A DNA stretch of 64,000 nucleotides from Pseudomonas benzenivorans (GTDB taxonomy: Bacteria > Pseudomonadota > Gammaproteobacteria > Pseudomonadales > Pseudomonadaceae). The notes beneath the pieces are model-generated. The model had not been told where the DNA came from, ran no database searches, and saw only the letters and a list, made by a program, of their open reading frames with translations. Positions 40,441 through 51,039 of this stretch are shown piece after piece. The DNA lies in contig NZ_CP137892.1 of NCBI RefSeq assembly GCF_033547155.1, forward strand, positions 372,001 through 436,000. Direction: 5' to 3'. Each line of letters opens with the position of its first letter. Positions within the stretch are counted from its first letter, which is position 1. The translations under genes and the position numbers were made by a program.

Positions 40441-41055
40441 TCACACCTCCAGATAGCGCCGGGCCAGCTGCTCGGCGGCGAGGCGCGATTCGGGGCTCAG
40501 GTGGGGCGCCACCAGCATCATCACCTGGTACACCACCAGGCGGCTCTCGCCCTCTGCACCGAGGATGCGCTGGTAGTCGAGGGAGAACAGCAGGGTCAGG
40601 GTGATCTGCTCGACCAGCTGGCCCAGGGCCTGGGTTTCGCTGACCAGCTGATTCTCCGCCTTCAGTCGCGCCAGCAGGGTGGCCAGGGTGCGCTTGAGCA
40701 GGTTGAGCCACTGGCGGATGCCGCGGGCCAGCTTGGGCAGGCGCCCGGCCAGGTTGGACAGGTCCTGGAACAGGAAGCGGTAGTGGGCCAGGCGTTCGAC
40801 TATCAGGTGCAGGAACAACCAATAGTCCTCGGCGTCCAGGCGGGCATCGGCCGGCGGGTCGAGCAGCGGCGCCAGCTCGGCCTGGAAGCGTTCGAACAGG
40901 CCGAGGATCAACGGCTCCTTGCCATGGAAGTGGTAATACAGATTGCCCGGGCTGATGCCCAGTTCGTTGGCGATCTCCAGGGTGGAGACGTTGGGCTCGC
41001 CCTGCTGGTTGAACAGCGTCAGGGCGCATTCGAGGATGCGGTCGCGGGTCTTCAT
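40441..41055 (-). CDS. phaD: TetR-family PHA regulator PhaD
   Basis: 204 residues. The N-terminal TetR helix-turn-helix is STLEIANELGISPGNLYYHFHGKEPLI. The C-terminal ligand domain is all-helical and hydrophobic. In P. putida PhaD activates the phaC1 and phaI promoters and responds to a fatty-acid-derived ligand. Last gene of the phaC1ZC2D cluster, 75 bases after phaC2. Confidence 0.95.
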   Translation of the reverse strand: MKTRDRILECALTLFNQQGEPNVSTLEIANELGISPGNLYYHFHGKEPLILGLFERFQAELAPLLDPPADARLDAEDYWLFLHLIVERLAHYRFLFQDLSNLAGRLPKLARGIRQWLNLLKRTLATLLARLKAENQLVSETQALGQLVEQITLTLLFSLDYQRILGAEGESRLVVYQVMMLVAPHLSPESRLAAEQLARRYLEV

Positions 41056-41130
41056 CGAGTCTTCTTGGTGGGGGCGCGTGAAGGGGCGGGATGCCGGGCC
41101 GGGGCTGCGGCCGGCCGCAGTCCGTTCGAC

Positions 41131-42813
41131 TCAGCGCACATGCACATAGGTGCCCGGTGCGGCTTCCATGGCCGGATAGCGCGGGCTGCCCAGGGCCGAG
41201 AGGGGCTGGCGCTGTTCGCCGGAGCGCTGCTGGATCCAGGCCAGCCACTGCGGCCACCAGCTGCCCTCGTGCTTCTGCGCGTCGTGGTACCAGGCGCGCG
41301 GGTCGCCGCTGAGCTTGGGGCTCTCCAGGAAGCTGGCCTTGGGATTGCCCGGCGGGTTGAGGATGCTCTGGATGTGGCCGCTGTTGGACAGGATGAAGCG
41401 CCGGCTGCCGCCGAGCAGCAGGGCCGAGCGGTAGACCGAGTCCCAGGGGGTGATGTGGTCGTTGATGCCGGCCACGCTGAAGCTGTCGAGGCTGACCTTC
41501 TGCAGGTCGATCGGCGTGCCGCAGACCTCCAGGCCGCCCGGGTGGGTCAGCGGGTTGTACTTGAAGAAGTCCAGCAGGTCGCCGTGCAGGGCCGCGGGCA
41601 GGCGGGTGCAGTCGTTGTTCCAGTAGAGGATGTCGAAGGCCGGTGGTTGCTTGCCGAGCAGGTAGTTGTTGACCCAGTAGTTCCAGATCAGGTCGTTGGG
41701 CCGCATCCAGGCGAACACCCGGGCCATGTCGCGGCCATCGAGCACGCCGCGCTGGTAGGAGCGGCGCTTGGCGGCCTCGAGCGTCTGCTCGTCGGCGAAG
41801 AGCATGGCCGGACTGTCGATCTGACTGTCGAGCAGGCTGACCATGTAGGTGGCGCTGGCCACCTTGCGCAGTTGCCGCTTGGCCTGCAGATGACCCTGCA
41901 GGGCGGCGATGGTCAGGCCGCCGGCGCAGGCGCCGAGCAGGTTGACATCCTTGCTGGCGGTGATCGCCCGGCAGGCGTCCATGGCTTCTTCCAGGGCCTG
42001 CACATAGCTCGACAGGCCCCACTCGCGGTGCCGGGCATCGGGGTTGCGCCAGCTGACGATGAAGCACTGCAGGCCGTTCTTCAGGGTGTACTGGACGAAG
42101 CTCTTGTCGTTGGACAGGTCGAATATGTAGTACTTGTTGATCTGCGGCGGCACGATCAGCAGCGGGCGCTGGTACTGCTTCTCGCTCATCGGCTGGTACT
42201 GGATCAGCTCCAGCAGCTCGTTGCGAAACACCACGGCGCCCGGGGTGGCGGCCAGGTTGTGGCCGACCTCGAAGGCCTGCTTGCTCACCTGACTGGGCAG
42301 GCCGTCGTTGTGCAGCAGGTCGTCGAGCAGCTGGCCCAGGCCCTTGAACAGGCTGGCGCCGCCGCTGTTGAGCAGCTCCTTGACGGCCAGGGGATTGAGC
42401 GGGGAGTTGGAGGGCGCCAGGGCATCGCCGAGCAGGGTGGTGACGAAGCGGGCGCGGGCGCGGTCGTCGGCCGGCAGGCTGCTTTCGTCGATCCAGCTGC
42501 CCAGCTGCTTCTGCCAGGACAGGTAGGCCTGCAGGCCGCGCCGGTAGAAGGGGTTGAGCTGCCAGGTGGGATCGGCGAAGCGCGCATCCTGCGGGTTGAC
42601 CTTGTGCAGGGTATCGCCGAGCAGCACCCGGCCCAGCTGGCCGCCCAGGGCCAGGGCGTGGCGGGCGCTGTGCACCGGCTGCTTGATGCCCTGCAGGGCC
42701 AGGGTGCGCAGGGTGGACAGCAGGTCGCGGCCACGCAGGCCGACCACGGCGTTCTGCGCATTCATGAAGGTGGCGGGTAGGGGCAGGGCGCCGGTACTGG
42801 GCTTATCTCGCAT
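41131..42813 (-). CDS. phaC2: class II PHA synthase 2
   Basis: 560 residues from ATG 42813. The lipase-like box GACAGG carries nucleophile Cys296, exactly aligned with PhaC1. Catalytic Asp and His lie in AGINDHITPWDS and SNSGHIQSI. It polymerises (R)-3-hydroxyacyl-CoA of medium chain length on the granule surface. The protein matches phaC1 across its length, a clear ancient duplication flanking phaZ. The longer frame to 42879 adds unrelated residues. Confidence 0.97.
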   Translation of the reverse strand: MRDKPSTGALPLPATFMNAQNAVVGLRGRDLLSTLRTLALQGIKQPVHSARHALALGGQLGRVLLGDTLHKVNPQDARFADPTWQLNPFYRRGLQAYLSWQKQLGSWIDESSLPADDRARARFVTTLLGDALAPSNSPLNPLAVKELLNSGGASLFKGLGQLLDDLLHNDGLPSQVSKQAFEVGHNLAATPGAVVFRNELLELIQYQPMSEKQYQRPLLIVPPQINKYYIFDLSNDKSFVQYTLKNGLQCFIVSWRNPDARHREWGLSSYVQALEEAMDACRAITASKDVNLLGACAGGLTIAALQGHLQAKRQLRKVASATYMVSLLDSQIDSPAMLFADEQTLEAAKRRSYQRGVLDGRDMARVFAWMRPNDLIWNYWVNNYLLGKQPPAFDILYWNNDCTRLPAALHGDLLDFFKYNPLTHPGGLEVCGTPIDLQKVSLDSFSVAGINDHITPWDSVYRSALLLGGSRRFILSNSGHIQSILNPPGNPKASFLESPKLSGDPRAWYHDAQKHEGSWWPQWLAWIQQRSGEQRQPLSALGSPRYPAMEAAPGTYVHVR

Positions 42814-42992
42814 GGGCAACACTCCGTCGTCAATCCGTTGAGATTCGAGGTCTGCAGGTAGCAGCAAGGCTTGTACCAAGGCGCAGGCGCGATCGCGGTG
42901 CTGCGCGCTGCGCCCATGTTCTTAGCCCCTGCCCGGCCCTGGGTCAAGTCTGCGGGGGGAGCACCAAGGTGGTGCAGAGGGGCGCGTCAGCC

Positions 42993-43850
42993 TCAGTGGC
43001 CGCGGGTGACGCTCGGCTGCGGGTGCATCACCGCGCGTTGGCGCTCCTCGGCGAGGAATTTCATGATGATCGGCGCCACCGCCTCGGCGCGGGTCACCAG
43101 GAACAGGTGGCCGTCGTCGATCACGTGCAGGTCGGCATTGGGAATGCGCCAGGCCAGCAGGCGCATGTTGATCAGCGGAATCAGCGGGTCGTCGTCGCCG
43201 GCCAGCACCAGGGTGGGCTGACGGATCTTGTGCAGCCAGTGGATGCTGGTCCAGCCGAGGCCGGCGAACAGCTGCCAGTAGTAGCCCATCTTGCCGCCCG
43301 AGCGCACCTTGCTGGCGTGGGCCAGGGCCAGTTTGGGGTCGCGGCGGAAGGCTCCGCCGTAGATGTCCGGGGCGATCTGCACGCCGTAGGAGGGCTGGAT
43401 ATAGCGGCGCGGGCTGGCCATGCGCCACAGCACCCTGGGCTTGCCCGGGACCATCACCGCGCCGGCCGAGGTGGCGGCCAGCACCAGCTTCTTGCAGCGC
43501 TCCGGGTAGTCGTGGGCGAATTGCTGGGCCAGGGCGCCGCCCCAGGACACGCCGATGGCGTTGACCTGACCGTAGTCCAGGTAGTCGAGCATGCGCGCCG
43601 CCAGCTTGGCCAGGCCGGGGAAACGATAGGGCGTGCTGGGCGTCGAGGAGCCGCCGACGCCGGGCACGTCGAAGGCGATCACCTCCAGGTCCGGGTCCAG
43701 CGCCCGGACGAAGGGCATGACCAGCTCGAGGTTGGCGCCGATGCCGTTGAAGATCAGCAGCGGAGCCATCTGGCCGTTGCCGGGGCGGACCGCGGTGCGG
43801 ATGCTCTGGCCATCGAGCTCGATGGTGCGAAAGACGAAGGGTAACGACAT
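42993..43850 (-). CDS. phaZ: intracellular medium-chain-length PHA depolymerase
   Basis: 285 residues, alpha/beta hydrolase. The nucleophile is Ser102 in IGVSWGGA, the position known for P. putida PhaZ. The acid is in LAGDDDPLIP and the histidine in IDDGHLF. NGIGAN gives the oxyanion region. It mobilises stored polymer and sits between the two synthases. Gaps of 156 and 179 bases on either side hold no gene. Confidence 0.96.
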   Translation of the reverse strand: MSLPFVFRTIELDGQSIRTAVRPGNGQMAPLLIFNGIGANLELVMPFVRALDPDLEVIAFDVPGVGGSSTPSTPYRFPGLAKLAARMLDYLDYGQVNAIGVSWGGALAQQFAHDYPERCKKLVLAATSAGAVMVPGKPRVLWRMASPRRYIQPSYGVQIAPDIYGGAFRRDPKLALAHASKVRSGGKMGYYWQLFAGLGWTSIHWLHKIRQPTLVLAGDDDPLIPLINMRLLAWRIPNADLHVIDDGHLFLVTRAEAVAPIIMKFLAEERQRAVMHPQPSVTRGH

Positions 43851-43959
43851 GCGCAGGAGCCCTATTGGTTAAACCGCTGGGGCGGGCCATCCGGGCCCCT
43901 CCAGATCCGCCAGGGCGACGCCTGGTTCGTTGCCCGCGCCGCGATGGCCGGGTGGTCGA

Positions 43960-43979
43960 GCGGCACCTCCTGGTGCCGC
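43960..43979. other. hairpin between phaC1 and phaZ
   Basis: GCGGCACC and GGTGCCGC form an 8-bp perfect stem around TCCT, 28 bases past the phaC1 stop. There is no T run, so it is unlikely to terminate fully. It could stabilise the phaC1 mRNA end or reduce readthrough into phaZ. Confidence 0.45.
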
Positions 43980-44006
43980 GGGCAGTGCTGCGCAGAGCGC
44001 AGTCGA

Positions 44007-45686
44007 TCAGCGTTCGTGGACATAGGTGCCGGGTGCGGCCTCGGCCGGCGGGTGAGCCCTGTTGCCCAGCTTGCTCGGTGCCTTCTTGGTCTCGCCCGAA
44101 CGCTCGGCCAGCCATTTCTGCCAATGCAGCCACCAGGAGTCGGTGTGCTTGGTCGAACCGTCCTGCCAGGCCTTCGGGTCCAGTGGCATCTCGCTGTTGG
44201 TCATGTAGCGCGCCTTGGGGTTGCCCGGCGGGTTGAGGATGCTCTGGATGTGGCCGCTGTTGGACAGCACGAACTCGCATTTGCCGCCGAACAGGTGCGC
44301 CGATTTGTAGCACGACTCCCAGGGGGTGATGTGGTCGGTGGTGCCGGCCACGCAGTAGAAGTCGCAGGTCACCTGCTTGAGGTCGATCGGCGTGCCGCAG
44401 ACTTCCAGTGCCCCGCTGCGGGTCAGCGGATTGGTCTTGAACATCTCGATGAACTCGCCGTGCAGGGCGGCGGGCAGGCGGGTGGTGTCGTTGTTCCAGT
44501 AGAGGATGTCGAACACCGGCGGCTCGTTGCCGAGCAGGTAGTTGTTGACCCAGTAGTTCCAGATCAGGTCGTTGGGGCGCATCCAGGCGAACACCTTGGC
44601 CATGTCGCTGCCTTCCAGCACGCCGGCCTGGTAGGAACGGCGCTTGGCAGCCTCCAGGGTCGTCTCGTCGGCGAACAGCGCGACCTGGGTGTCCAGCTGG
44701 GTGTCGAGCACGCTGACCAGCAGGGTCAGGGCATGCACCTTGGGGTCGCCGAGGGCGGCGTAGTGGCCCAGCAGCGAGGCGGTGGTGAGGCCGCCGGAGC
44801 AGGCGCCGAGCATGTTGATGTCCGCGCTGCCGGTGATCGCGCTGACCACCTCGATGGCTTCCTTCAGCGCTTCGATGTAGCTGGACAGGCCCCATTCGCG
44901 CTGGGCCTTGGTCGGGTTGCGCCAGCTGATCACGAAGGTCTGCACGCCGTTGCGCAGCAGGAAGCGCGCCAGGCTCTTCTCCGGCGACAGGTCGAACACG
45001 TAGAACTTGTTGATCTGCGGCGGCACCACCAGCAGCGGGCGGCTGTGCACCTGCTCGGTGATCGGCCGGTACTGGATCAGTTCCAGCACCTCGTTGCGAA
45101 AGACCACCGAGCCTTCGGTGGTGGCCAGGTTCTGGCCGACCTCGAAGGCATCCATGTTGACCTGGCTGGGCATGCCGCCGTTGTTGATCAGGTCCTTGGC
45201 CAGGTGGCTGAGGCCGTCCAGCAGGCTCTTGCCGCCGGTCTCGAAGAAACGCTTGACCGCGGCCGGGTTGGCCATGCTGTTGCTCGGGGCCATAGCCTCG
45301 GTCATCAGATTGATGACGAAGTGACTGCGGCTGACGTCCTGCTCCGACAGGTCGCTGAACTCGACCCAGTCGTGCAGTTCCTTGCGCCAGGCCAGGTAGG
45401 TCTGCAGGTAGCGCCGGTACAGCGGGTTCTGGCTCCAGGCCGGGTCGGCGAAGCGGCGGTCGCCGGTTTCGGGGGTCAGTTCGGACTGACCGAGCAGGAC
45501 ATTCTTCAGCTCCACGCCGAAGTGGGCCACGTGCTTGGCGCTGTGCAGGGGTTGCTTGATGGCCTGGGTGAGCACGGTGCGGGCCGAGCTCAGCAGGTCC
45601 TTGCCGCGAATGCCGATGACCGGATTGAGGCCGAGGGTATTCTCGGAGGCTTGGTTCTTCAGGTCATCACTGGGTTTATCTGTCAT
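44007..45686 (-). CDS. phaC1: class II PHA synthase 1
   Basis: 559 residues from ATG 45686, the P. aeruginosa length. Nucleophile Cys296 in LLGACSGGL; the Asp and His are in TTDHITPWESC and SNSGHIQSIL. First gene of phaC1-phaZ-phaC2-phaD and the main mcl-PHA synthase. Its 349-base upstream gap holds a sigma-54-like promoter, an inverted repeat over the predicted start, and an element shared with phaI. A longer frame to 45743 is not supported. Confidence 0.97.
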   Translation of the reverse strand: MTDKPSDDLKNQASENTLGLNPVIGIRGKDLLSSARTVLTQAIKQPLHSAKHVAHFGVELKNVLLGQSELTPETGDRRFADPAWSQNPLYRRYLQTYLAWRKELHDWVEFSDLSEQDVSRSHFVINLMTEAMAPSNSMANPAAVKRFFETGGKSLLDGLSHLAKDLINNGGMPSQVNMDAFEVGQNLATTEGSVVFRNEVLELIQYRPITEQVHSRPLLVVPPQINKFYVFDLSPEKSLARFLLRNGVQTFVISWRNPTKAQREWGLSSYIEALKEAIEVVSAITGSADINMLGACSGGLTTASLLGHYAALGDPKVHALTLLVSVLDTQLDTQVALFADETTLEAAKRRSYQAGVLEGSDMAKVFAWMRPNDLIWNYWVNNYLLGNEPPVFDILYWNNDTTRLPAALHGEFIEMFKTNPLTRSGALEVCGTPIDLKQVTCDFYCVAGTTDHITPWESCYKSAHLFGGKCEFVLSNSGHIQSILNPPGNPKARYMTNSEMPLDPKAWQDGSTKHTDSWWLHWQKWLAERSGETKKAPSKLGNRAHPPAEAAPGTYVHER

Positions 45687-45807
45687 CAACGACGCTCCAT
45701 TGTCCTGAGGCGAATACCGGCGAACTGCTGTGCACGGAGACACGGGGCCGAAGGGCCGGGCATCGCTCGGGTTACCGAAGGCGGATTATTCCGCGACTTT
45801 CTTGCAG

Positions 45808-45822
45808 TTGTCCGTTGGACAA
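45808..45822. repeat. inverted repeat over the predicted phaC1 start site
   Basis: TTGTCC-GTT-GGACAA, six perfect pairs with a 3-base spacer. Relative to the start implied by the sigma-54-like element it spans about -10 to +6, where a bound protein would block promoter melting. Confidence 0.5.
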
Positions 45823-45823
45823 A

Positions 45824-45840
45824 TGCAGGGAACCTGCCAG
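45824..45840 (-). promoter_or_regulatory. sigma-54-like promoter of phaC1
   Basis: Read leftward: CTGGCAGGTTCCCTGCA. The -24 GG and -12 GC are exactly 10 bases apart; CTGGCA and TGCA are exact, but the base after CTGGCA is G, and the first T of TTGC is C. The start would be near 45813, giving a leader of about 127 bases. A sigma-54 requirement for mcl-PHA synthesis has been reported in some pseudomonads. Confidence 0.6.
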
Positions 45841-45914
45841 GTCCCTGGTTACCCGAGTTTGTCAGTTTGCGCAAGCTGGCGGCGATACGGGCCGAATGCG
45901 CAGGAAGTATGCCG

Positions 45915-45941
45915 GGAAGGATTAGAAAATGCGCTCTAACC
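45915..45941 (-). promoter_or_regulatory. putative PhaD-type operator upstream of phaC1
   Basis: Read leftward it starts GGTTAGAG, contains TTTTCTAAT and ends CCTTCC. It carries the TAG-N10-CTA dyad and aligns without gaps with the element before phaI. It lies about 100-128 bases upstream of the predicted start, an activator-like distance. Confidence 0.55.
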
Positions 45942-46035
45942 GGGCGGGCAGGACGGGACGCCGCCGGGGTGGCCGGCGGGCTGGAGACAGGGGGAGGGAT
46001 GGGGCGGTATGGGCGCGGGGCCGGCCCGCACCCGA

Positions 46036-46410
46036 TTAGAGCATCAGCTTGACCACGGACTCGTTCGGGTCGCGGGACTGGCCGGCTGCGGCGAGTGCGG
46101 CCAGGTATTCGGCCCAGAGTTCGTCCTGGCGGGTGGCCAGCTCGTACAGGTAGGCCCAGGTGAACAGGCCGCTGTCATGGCCGTCGTCGAAGCACAGCTT
46201 CAGGGCGTAGTTGCCCGCCGGCTCGATGCTGCTCAGGCCGACATGCAGCTTGCCGGTCTGCAGTATGGGTTTGCCGTGGCCCTGGACCTCGGCCGAGGGC
46301 GAGTGCACGCGGAGGAACTCGGCGGGCAGGCTGTAGCGCTGCTCGCCGTATGTCAGGGTCAGGGTCTTGGAGGCTTTGTGCAGCTCAATGGCGCTGGGAA
46401 TCGGGCTCAT
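46036..46410 (-). CDS. DUF971 (gamma-butyrobetaine hydroxylase-like N-terminal domain) protein
   Basis: 124 residues, all in one domain: IELHKASKTLTLTYGEQRYSLPAEFLRVHSPSAEVQG then IEPAGNYALKLCFDDGHDSGLFTWAYLYELA. This is the small domain that precedes eukaryotic butyrobetaine hydroxylases and occurs alone in bacteria, often beside hslVU. It is near Fe-S/iron-related roles in some genomes, but its function here is unknown. Follows hslU by 53 bases containing a strong hairpin. Confidence 0.9.
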   Translation of the reverse strand: MSPIPSAIELHKASKTLTLTYGEQRYSLPAEFLRVHSPSAEVQGHGKPILQTGKLHVGLSSIEPAGNYALKLCFDDGHDSGLFTWAYLYELATRQDELWAEYLAALAAAGQSRDPNESVVKLML

Positions 46411-46426
46411 GGTCTTCGCCTGGGAC

Positions 46427-46450
46427 GCCGCCCGGAGTGCTCCGGGCGGC
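46427..46450. other. strong hairpin between hslU and the DUF971 gene
   Basis: GCCGCCCGGA and TCCGGGCGGC form a 10-bp perfect stem with loop GTGC. It lies 13 bases past the hslU stop and 16 bases before the DUF971 start. No T run follows on the coding strand, so it may attenuate or shape the mRNA rather than end it. Confidence 0.55.
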
Positions 46451-46463
46451 TTGGGTGGCTGGT

Positions 46464-47804
46464 CTAGAGAATATAACGCGACAGGTCTTCGTCTTCCGCC
46501 AGTTCGCCGAGGTGGCCGTTGACGTAGGCCGCGTCGATGCGAATCGGCGCGTCCTCGTGCTTGGACGCCAGGTCGCCGGCGCTGAACGACACCTCCTCGA
46601 GCAGGCGTTCGAGCAGGGTGTGCAGGCGCCGCGCGCCGATGTTCTCGGTCTTCTCGTTGACCTGCCAGGCGATCTCGGCGAGGCGCTTGATGCCGTCGGC
46701 GGCGAACTCGATGTTCAGGCCCTCGGTATTGAGCAGCGCGGCGTACTGCTCGGTCAGCGAGGCGTGGGGCTCGGTGAGGATGCGTTCGAAGTCCTCGGGG
46801 CTGAGGGCCTTGAGCTCGACGCGGATCGGCAGGCGGCCCTGCAGTTCGGGCACCAGGTCGCTGGGCTTGCTCAGGTGGAAGGCGCCGGAGGCGATGAACA
46901 GGATGTGGTCGGTCTTGATCATGCCCAGCTTGGTGTTGACCGTGCAGCCCTCGATCAGCGGCAGCAGGTCGCGCTGCACGCCCTCGCGGGAGACGTCGGC
47001 GCCGCCGGTGTTGCCGCGCTTGGCGACCTTGTCGATCTCGTCGATGAAGACGATGCCGTTCTGCTCCACCGCCTCCAGGGCGCGGGCCTTGAGTTCCTCT
47101 TCGTTGACCAGGCGCGCGGCTTCCTCGTCGCGCACCAGCTTGAGGGCCTCCTTGACCTTGAGCTTGCGGCTCTTCTTCTTGCCCTTGCCGAGGCCCGCGA
47201 ACAGGTTCTGCAGCTGGCTGGTCATCTCCTCCATGCCCGGCGGGGTCATGATCTCGATGCCGGTGGCGGCCTCGGCCACCTCGATCTCGATGTCCTTGTC
47301 GTCCAGCAGACCCTCGCGCAGGCGCTTGCGGAACAGCTGGCGGGTGTTGGAGTCGCCGCTGGGCACCGGGTCCTCGTTGAAGCCGGTGCGCGCCGGTGGC
47401 AGCAGGGCATCGAGGATGCGCTCCTCGGCGGCGTCCTCGGCGCGGTGGCGGACCTTGGTCATCTCCTGCTCGCGCAGCATCTTCACCGCCGCGTCGGCCA
47501 GGTCGCGGATGATCGACTCGACATCGCGGCCGACGTAGCCGACCTCGGTGAACTTGGTCGCCTCGACCTTGATGAAGGGCGCGTTGGCCAGGCGCGCCAG
47601 GCGCCGGGCGATCTCGGTCTTGCCGACGCCGGTCGGGCCGATCATCAGGATGTTCTTGGGCGTTACTTCGGCGCGCAGCTCGGCCGGCAGCTGCATGCGC
47701 CGCCAGCGGTTGCGCAGGGCGATGGCCACGGCGCGTTTGGCATCGTCCTGGCCGACGATATGGCGGCTGAGCTCGTGGACGATCTCGCGAGGGGTCATGG
47801 ACAT
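46464..47804 (-). CDS. hslU: HslUV protease ATPase subunit HslU
   Basis: 446 residues from ATG 47804 ([15 protein letters not shown]). AAA+ motifs: [15 protein letters not shown] (Walker A), the pore motif [22 protein letters not shown] (Walker B). The I domain spans about residues 110-240. The C-terminal SRYIL tail inserts into HslV. Unfolds substrates for the HslV chamber; heat-shock inducible. 26 bases after hslV. Confidence 0.98.
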   Translation of the reverse strand: MSMTPREIVHELSRHIVGQDDAKRAVAIALRNRWRRMQLPAELRAEVTPKNILMIGPTGVGKTEIARRLARLANAPFIKVEATKFTEVGYVGRDVESIIRDLADAAVKMLREQEMTKVRHRAEDAAEERILDALLPPARTGFNEDPVPSGDSNTRQLFRKRLREGLLDDKDIEIEVAEAATGIEIMTPPGMEEMTSQLQNLFAGLGKGKKKSRKLKVKEALKLVRDEEAARLVNEEELKARALEAVEQNGIVFIDEIDKVAKRGNTGGADVSREGVQRDLLPLIEGCTVNTKLGMIKTDHILFIASGAFHLSKPSDLVPELQGRLPIRVELKALSPEDFERILTEPHASLTEQYAALLNTEGLNIEFAADGIKRLAEIAWQVNEKTENIGARRLHTLLERLLEEVSFSAGDLASKHEDAPIRIDAAYVNGHLGELAEDEDLSRYIL

Positions 47805-47830
47805 GATTCGGCTCCTGAACGGACGGCGGC

Positions 47831-48364
47831 TCAGACGGCCGAGTCCAGTTCCTCGATGGTCAGATTCTGGTTGGTGAACACGCAGATGGACCCGGCGATG
47901 TTCAGCGCGGTCTCGGCGACCTCGCGGGCGCTCATTTCCTGGGTGTGCTGCAGCAGGGCCAGGGCGGCGGCCTGGGCGTAGCCGCCGCCGGAGCCCATGG
48001 CGATCAGGCCGTGCTCGGGTTCGACCACGTCGCCGTTGCCGGTGATGATCAACGAGGCGTCCTTGTTGGCGACCGCCAGCATGGCTTCCAGGCGGCTCAG
48101 GGAGCGGTCGGTGCGCCAGTCCTTGGCCAGTTCGACGGCGGCGCGCACCAAGTGGCCCTGGTGCTTCTCCAGCTTGCCCTCGAAGCGTTCGAACAGGGTG
48201 AAGGCATCCGCGGTGGCGCCGGCGAAGCCGGCCAGCACCTGGCCGTGGTAGAGGCGCCGAACCTTCTTGGCGTTGCCTTTCATCACGGTGTTGCCGAGGG
48301 ACACCTGGCCGTCGCCGCCCATGACGACTTTGCCGTGGCGGCGCACTGAAACGATGGTGGTCAA
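47831..48364 (-). CDS. hslV: HslUV protease proteolytic subunit HslV
   Basis: 177 residues from TTG 48364, a rare start codon. The choice is firm because removal of the initiator exposes [19 protein letters not shown] with catalytic Thr1 at the family position, and GGAG lies about 10 bases upstream. [16 protein letters not shown] and [11 protein letters not shown] are family signatures. The longer frame to 48478 would bury the N-terminal threonine and abolish activity. Confidence 0.96.
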   Translation of the reverse strand: MTTIVSVRRHGKVVMGGDGQVSLGNTVMKGNAKKVRRLYHGQVLAGFAGATADAFTLFERFEGKLEKHQGHLVRAAVELAKDWRTDRSLSRLEAMLAVANKDASLIITGNGDVVEPEHGLIAMGSGGGYAQAAALALLQHTQEMSAREVAETALNIAGSICVFTNQNLTIEELDSAV

Positions 48365-48521
48365 GGGGAGAGTCTCCACGCAGCGGGGCGAAAATGCCCA
48401 ATGCAGACTCAGATGGGGGGGCGTGCGGCGCTTTTCAACCGACGCCGGACGATTCTCGGCCGAACGGCGCTCGCCCATCTGTAACAGTGGATTGCCGCGC
48501 GCCGCCGGTGCGGCGCACGGC

Positions 48522-49193
48522 TCAGCGGCTCTGCCGCTGCTGCAGGAGCAGGTTGCTGAAGCCGTTGGCCGCCAGGGTCTTCTGCGACTGGGCCAGTTGC
48601 TGGCGATCGGCGAAGGGGCCGATCAGCACCCGGTGCCAGACCTCCTCGCGCACCGTGCCGGACTCCACGCGCACGTTCTGGCCGAGGAGGATGATCTGCG
48701 CGCGCAGGCTTTCCGCATCGTCCTTGCGGCGGAACGAGCCGGCCTGGAGGAAGAGCTGGGTGGTGACCGGCGCCTTGGCCACCACCGGCGGCGGGGGCGG
48801 CACCTCGCCCTTGAGCGCCGCCTCGGCGCGGGCCGCGTCGATCTTCGCCGCTTCCTCGGCGCTCACCGGCTTCTGCTCGACCGTTGCCGGCGGCTGTTCC
48901 AGGGCCTGGGGCGGCACTATGACCTCGGACTCCGGCAGCAGGGTGTAGAAGTCGTATTTGGGCTTGGCTGGCTCGGGCGTGCTCGGCTTGGCGGTCGGCT
49001 TGGCGTTGCGCGCCTGTTCGGCCTTGTCGCGCTTGATCTCGTCGCGGCCGGGCTCGAGGCTGAACAGGAAGGTCATGAAGCCGCCGATGGCCAGGCCACA
49101 GGCCAGCCAGATCCAGGCCGGCACCGGCTTCTTCGCCGGGGCCTTGTAGCGGCTGGCGCCGCGCTTGGCGGCCGGCTTCTTGCGCGCGGCCAC
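48522..49193 (-). CDS. SPOR-domain (FtsN-like) membrane protein
   Basis: 223 residues, GTG start. A Lys/Ala-rich cytoplasmic N-terminus ([22 protein letters not shown]) precedes one membrane helix ([20 protein letters not shown]). A Pro-rich periplasmic linker follows, and a C-terminal SPOR domain ([37 protein letters not shown]...[19 protein letters not shown]). This is the FtsN layout; SPOR binds denuded septal glycan. It lies directly after argS, as in other pseudomonads. I cannot show that it is FtsN itself. Confidence 0.88.
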   Translation of the reverse strand: MAARKKPAAKRGASRYKAPAKKPVPAWIWLACGLAIGGFMTFLFSLEPGRDEIKRDKAEQARNAKPTAKPSTPEPAKPKYDFYTLLPESEVIVPPQALEQPPATVEQKPVSAEEAAKIDAARAEAALKGEVPPPPPVVAKAPVTTQLFLQAGSFRRKDDAESLRAQIILLGQNVRVESGTVREEVWHRVLIGPFADRQQLAQSQKTLAANGFSNLLLQQRQSR

Positions 49194-49194
49194 C

Positions 49195-50934
<1,740 letters not shown>

Positions 50935-51039
50935 GGTCTGCTCGTCCGGCCGCGTGGCGCGGCGGCGCCCGGGGGCGCTGGTTGAAAACAGCACATTATC
51001 CGTGGCCCATCCAGGCTTGCCAACCGCTGTCGTCGGCGA

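Noticed and set aside
41131..45686. Two PHA synthases as a recent duplication or misassembly
   Set aside because: The proteins align throughout but differ at many positions, and phaC1-phaZ-phaC2 is the standard class II arrangement.
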